This document shows positions 7,064-8,080 of a stretch of 8,080 bases of DNA, piece after piece. Under the pieces are notes generated by a model. It searched no databases. It had not been told where the DNA came from and saw only the letters and a list, made by a program, of their open reading frames with translations. The position numbers were made by a program, and so were the translations under genes. How positions within the stretch are numbered: the stretch's first letter is position 1; each line of letters begins with the position of its first letter. Origin of the DNA: Ignavibacteriaceae bacterium (lineage in GTDB: Bacteria > Bacteroidota > Ignavibacteria > Ignavibacteriales > Ignavibacteriaceae); contig JANWIS010000035.1 in the NCBI GenBank assembly GCA_025449775.1, positions 1-8,080 on the forward strand, read 5' to 3'.

Positions 7064-7546
7064 ATGAGAGAATATTTGTATAAGCTGAAACTGAATTATT
7101 TGTTTATTCCTTTGTTCGTGATTATCACTGCTTCTGCTGCATCTTATTTTGCAGATACAGGAAGAGCGTGGTACAAAACTATAAATCTGCCCGAATGGAC
7201 TCCATCCAATACAATCATGGTAGCTGCATGGGTTTTAATTTTTATTCTCACTTCGCTTTCTGTTTTAATAATATGGAACAAGCATTCAGCTGAAAAAAAG
7301 TTTACTTTCGTCATATTACTTTTTGTGCTAAATGCTCTTTTAAATGTTGGCTGGAATTTCCTTTTCTTTTCTCATCAGCAAATGGGTTTGGCATTTATCC
7401 AGGCAATTCTTCTTATCGCAAATTTATTACTACTGATTGTACTGATCAGAAGATTTTCCCCATTGGCTGCTTACCTTCTTGTGCCTTATTCCGTATGGGT
7501 TCTGTTCTCGACGGCGCTTACGTATAATGTGTGGGTTATTAATTAA
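7064..7546 (+). CDS. tspO: TspO/MBR family membrane protein (tryptophan-rich sensory protein)
   Basis: A 160-residue integral membrane protein with five hydrophobic segments, the family's usual topology and length. Family marks are in order: WYKTINLPEWTPS (Trp36, Pro43, Trp45, Pro47), a Trp at 56 in helix 2, LNVGWNFLFF (Asn94, Trp97, Asn98) in helix 3, and PYSVWVLFSTAL (Pro141, Tyr142, Trp145) in helix 5, ending VWVIN. Bacterial TspO binds tetrapyrroles such as haem and protoporphyrin IX and is linked to stress and porphyrin handling; the role here is inferred from the family only. Two usual residues differ: the second Pro of WxPP is Ser48, and the Asn of the LNY motif near the end is Thr153. 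The start at ATG 7064 has only an A-rich stretch (AAAGAAAAAATTA) upstream. The gene converges with the secreted-protein gene on the other strand. Confidence 0.92.
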   Translation: MREYLYKLKLNYLFIPLFVIITASAASYFADTGRAWYKTINLPEWTPSNTIMVAAWVLIFILTSLSVLIIWNKHSAEKKFTFVILLFVLNALLNVGWNFLFFSHQQMGLAFIQAILLIANLLLLIVLIRRFSPLAAYLLVPYSVWVLFSTALTYNVWVIN

Positions 7547-7551
7547 GTAAA

Positions 7552-7581
7552 ATAAAAAAGGGCACAGTTTAGTGTGCCCTT
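7552..7581 (-). terminator. Rho-independent terminator of the minus-strand T9SS cargo gene
   Basis: AAGGGCACA (7558-7566) and TGTGCCCTT (7573-7581) form a perfect 9-bp stem around a six-base loop. Read on the minus strand, the hairpin is followed by a T-rich run (TTTTTTATTTTA), the classical form, and lies about 25 bases past that gene's stop. On the plus strand the hairpin is followed by GTAAAAAAG, so it is not a good intrinsic terminator for tspO, although the stem could stabilise that transcript's 3' end. Confidence 0.85.
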
Positions 7582-7604
7582 GTAAAAAAGTTTATTGAAA
7601 AATG

Positions 7605-8080
7605 TTACTTCAATAATACCATTTTCCTTACTTGTGTAAATTCAGATCCATTAACATCAGTAGCTTCGATCCTGTAGAAGTAAACACCACCATTGATATT
7701 TACTGCATCGAAATCATATTGATGTACTCCAGCTGTAAGATTCTGATTTATCAGTGTAACTATTTCCTGACCAAGTAAATCGAAAACTTTCAAACTGACT
7801 TTAGAATCAACTGCAAGTGAGAAATTAATTCTTGTGCTTGGGTTGAATGGATTCGGATAATTCTGATCGAGGCTGAAATTTGCAGGTGCAATAACTTCAA
7901 TCTCTACAGGATCAGAATATTCAAAAGTTCCATCAAAATCTACTTGTTTCAATCTGTATGTGTAAACACCAGTTTGTAATCCTTCATCAGTGAATGTATA
8001 AGATTTTGGTTCAGTTGTGGTTCCAAAACCAGGAGCAAAACCAATCTGTGCGAAATCAGAAACTGCTGATTTTCTTTCAA
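7605..8080 (-). CDS. Secreted protein with C-terminal type IX secretion sorting domain (5' end outside window)
   Basis: The minus-strand frame stays open to the window edge, so only the last 157 residues of a larger protein are seen; no true start is present (a TTG at 7952 is internal). The final ~90 residues are a T9SS type A sorting domain: FSLDQNYPNPFNPST (7833-7877), then strands KVSLKVFDLLGQEIVTL and AGVHQYDFDA, INGGVYFYRIEA, and the end VRKMVLLK. This tail directs export across the outer membrane by the type IX system and is normally removed. The preceding part (SYTFTDEGLQTGVYTYRLKQVD, FEYSDPVEIEV) has the shape of a fibronectin type III-like beta-sandwich of the sort common just before such tails. 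The function of the mature protein lies upstream and is unknown. The hairpin after its stop fits as its terminator. Confidence 0.92.
   Translation of the reverse strand, partial: ERKSAVSDFAQIGFAPGFGTTTEPKSYTFTDEGLQTGVYTYRLKQVDFDGTFEYSDPVEIEVIAPANFSLDQNYPNPFNPSTRINFSLAVDSKVSLKVFDLLGQEIVTLINQNLTAGVHQYDFDAVNINGGVYFYRIEATDVNGSEFTQVRKMVLLK

Noticed and set aside
1..8080. CRISPR arrays, tRNA or rRNA genes, insertion sequences, phage genes.
   Set aside because: I saw no direct repeat series, cloverleaf, transposase, integrase or terminal inverted repeats; all sizeable space is accounted for by the listed genes.

Overview
The window is AT-rich bacterial DNA, densely coded, with seven complete or partial genes on the plus strand and one partial gene on the minus strand. 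The partial minus-strand gene ends in a type IX secretion sorting domain carrying the wording 'QNYPNPFNPST...GQEIVTL...GGVYFYRI...KMVLLK'. That wording is typical of the Ignavibacteria / Chlorobi side of the Bacteroidota-Chlorobi group. The weak Shine-Dalgarno sites and Gram-negative envelope proteins agree. I infer an Ignavibacteria-like, probably metagenome-derived genome; the exact species cannot be read from here.

Region 1 (1-4014) looks like one transcription unit of four genes, with gaps of 34 bases, about zero bases and a 4-base overlap. It holds the C-terminal half of the Fe(II) transporter FeoB, a di-haem c-type lipoprotein of the DUF1111 (DHOR) family, a small exported Rieske [2Fe-2S] protein without a cytochrome b partner, and an outer-membrane porin-like beta-barrel. 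Together they place an inner-membrane iron permease beside two extracytoplasmic redox proteins and an outer-membrane channel. This is the most interesting part of the window: a possible iron-linked redox module.

Region 2 (4015-7063) holds ordinary housekeeping genes. An exodeoxyribonuclease III (xth) has its own good promoter and the only strong ribosome binding site seen here. A 670-residue DUF255 / YyaL / SPATA20-type protein follows, with an N-terminal thioredoxin fold and an (alpha/alpha)6 barrel.

Region 3 (7064-8080) holds a TspO/MBR membrane protein converging on the C-terminal end of a secreted T9SS cargo protein on the minus strand. A strong hairpin between them has its T-tract on the minus strand and so terminates the secreted-protein gene. 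No tRNA, rRNA, CRISPR array, insertion sequence or origin was recognised. No gene-free stretch exceeds 110 bases.
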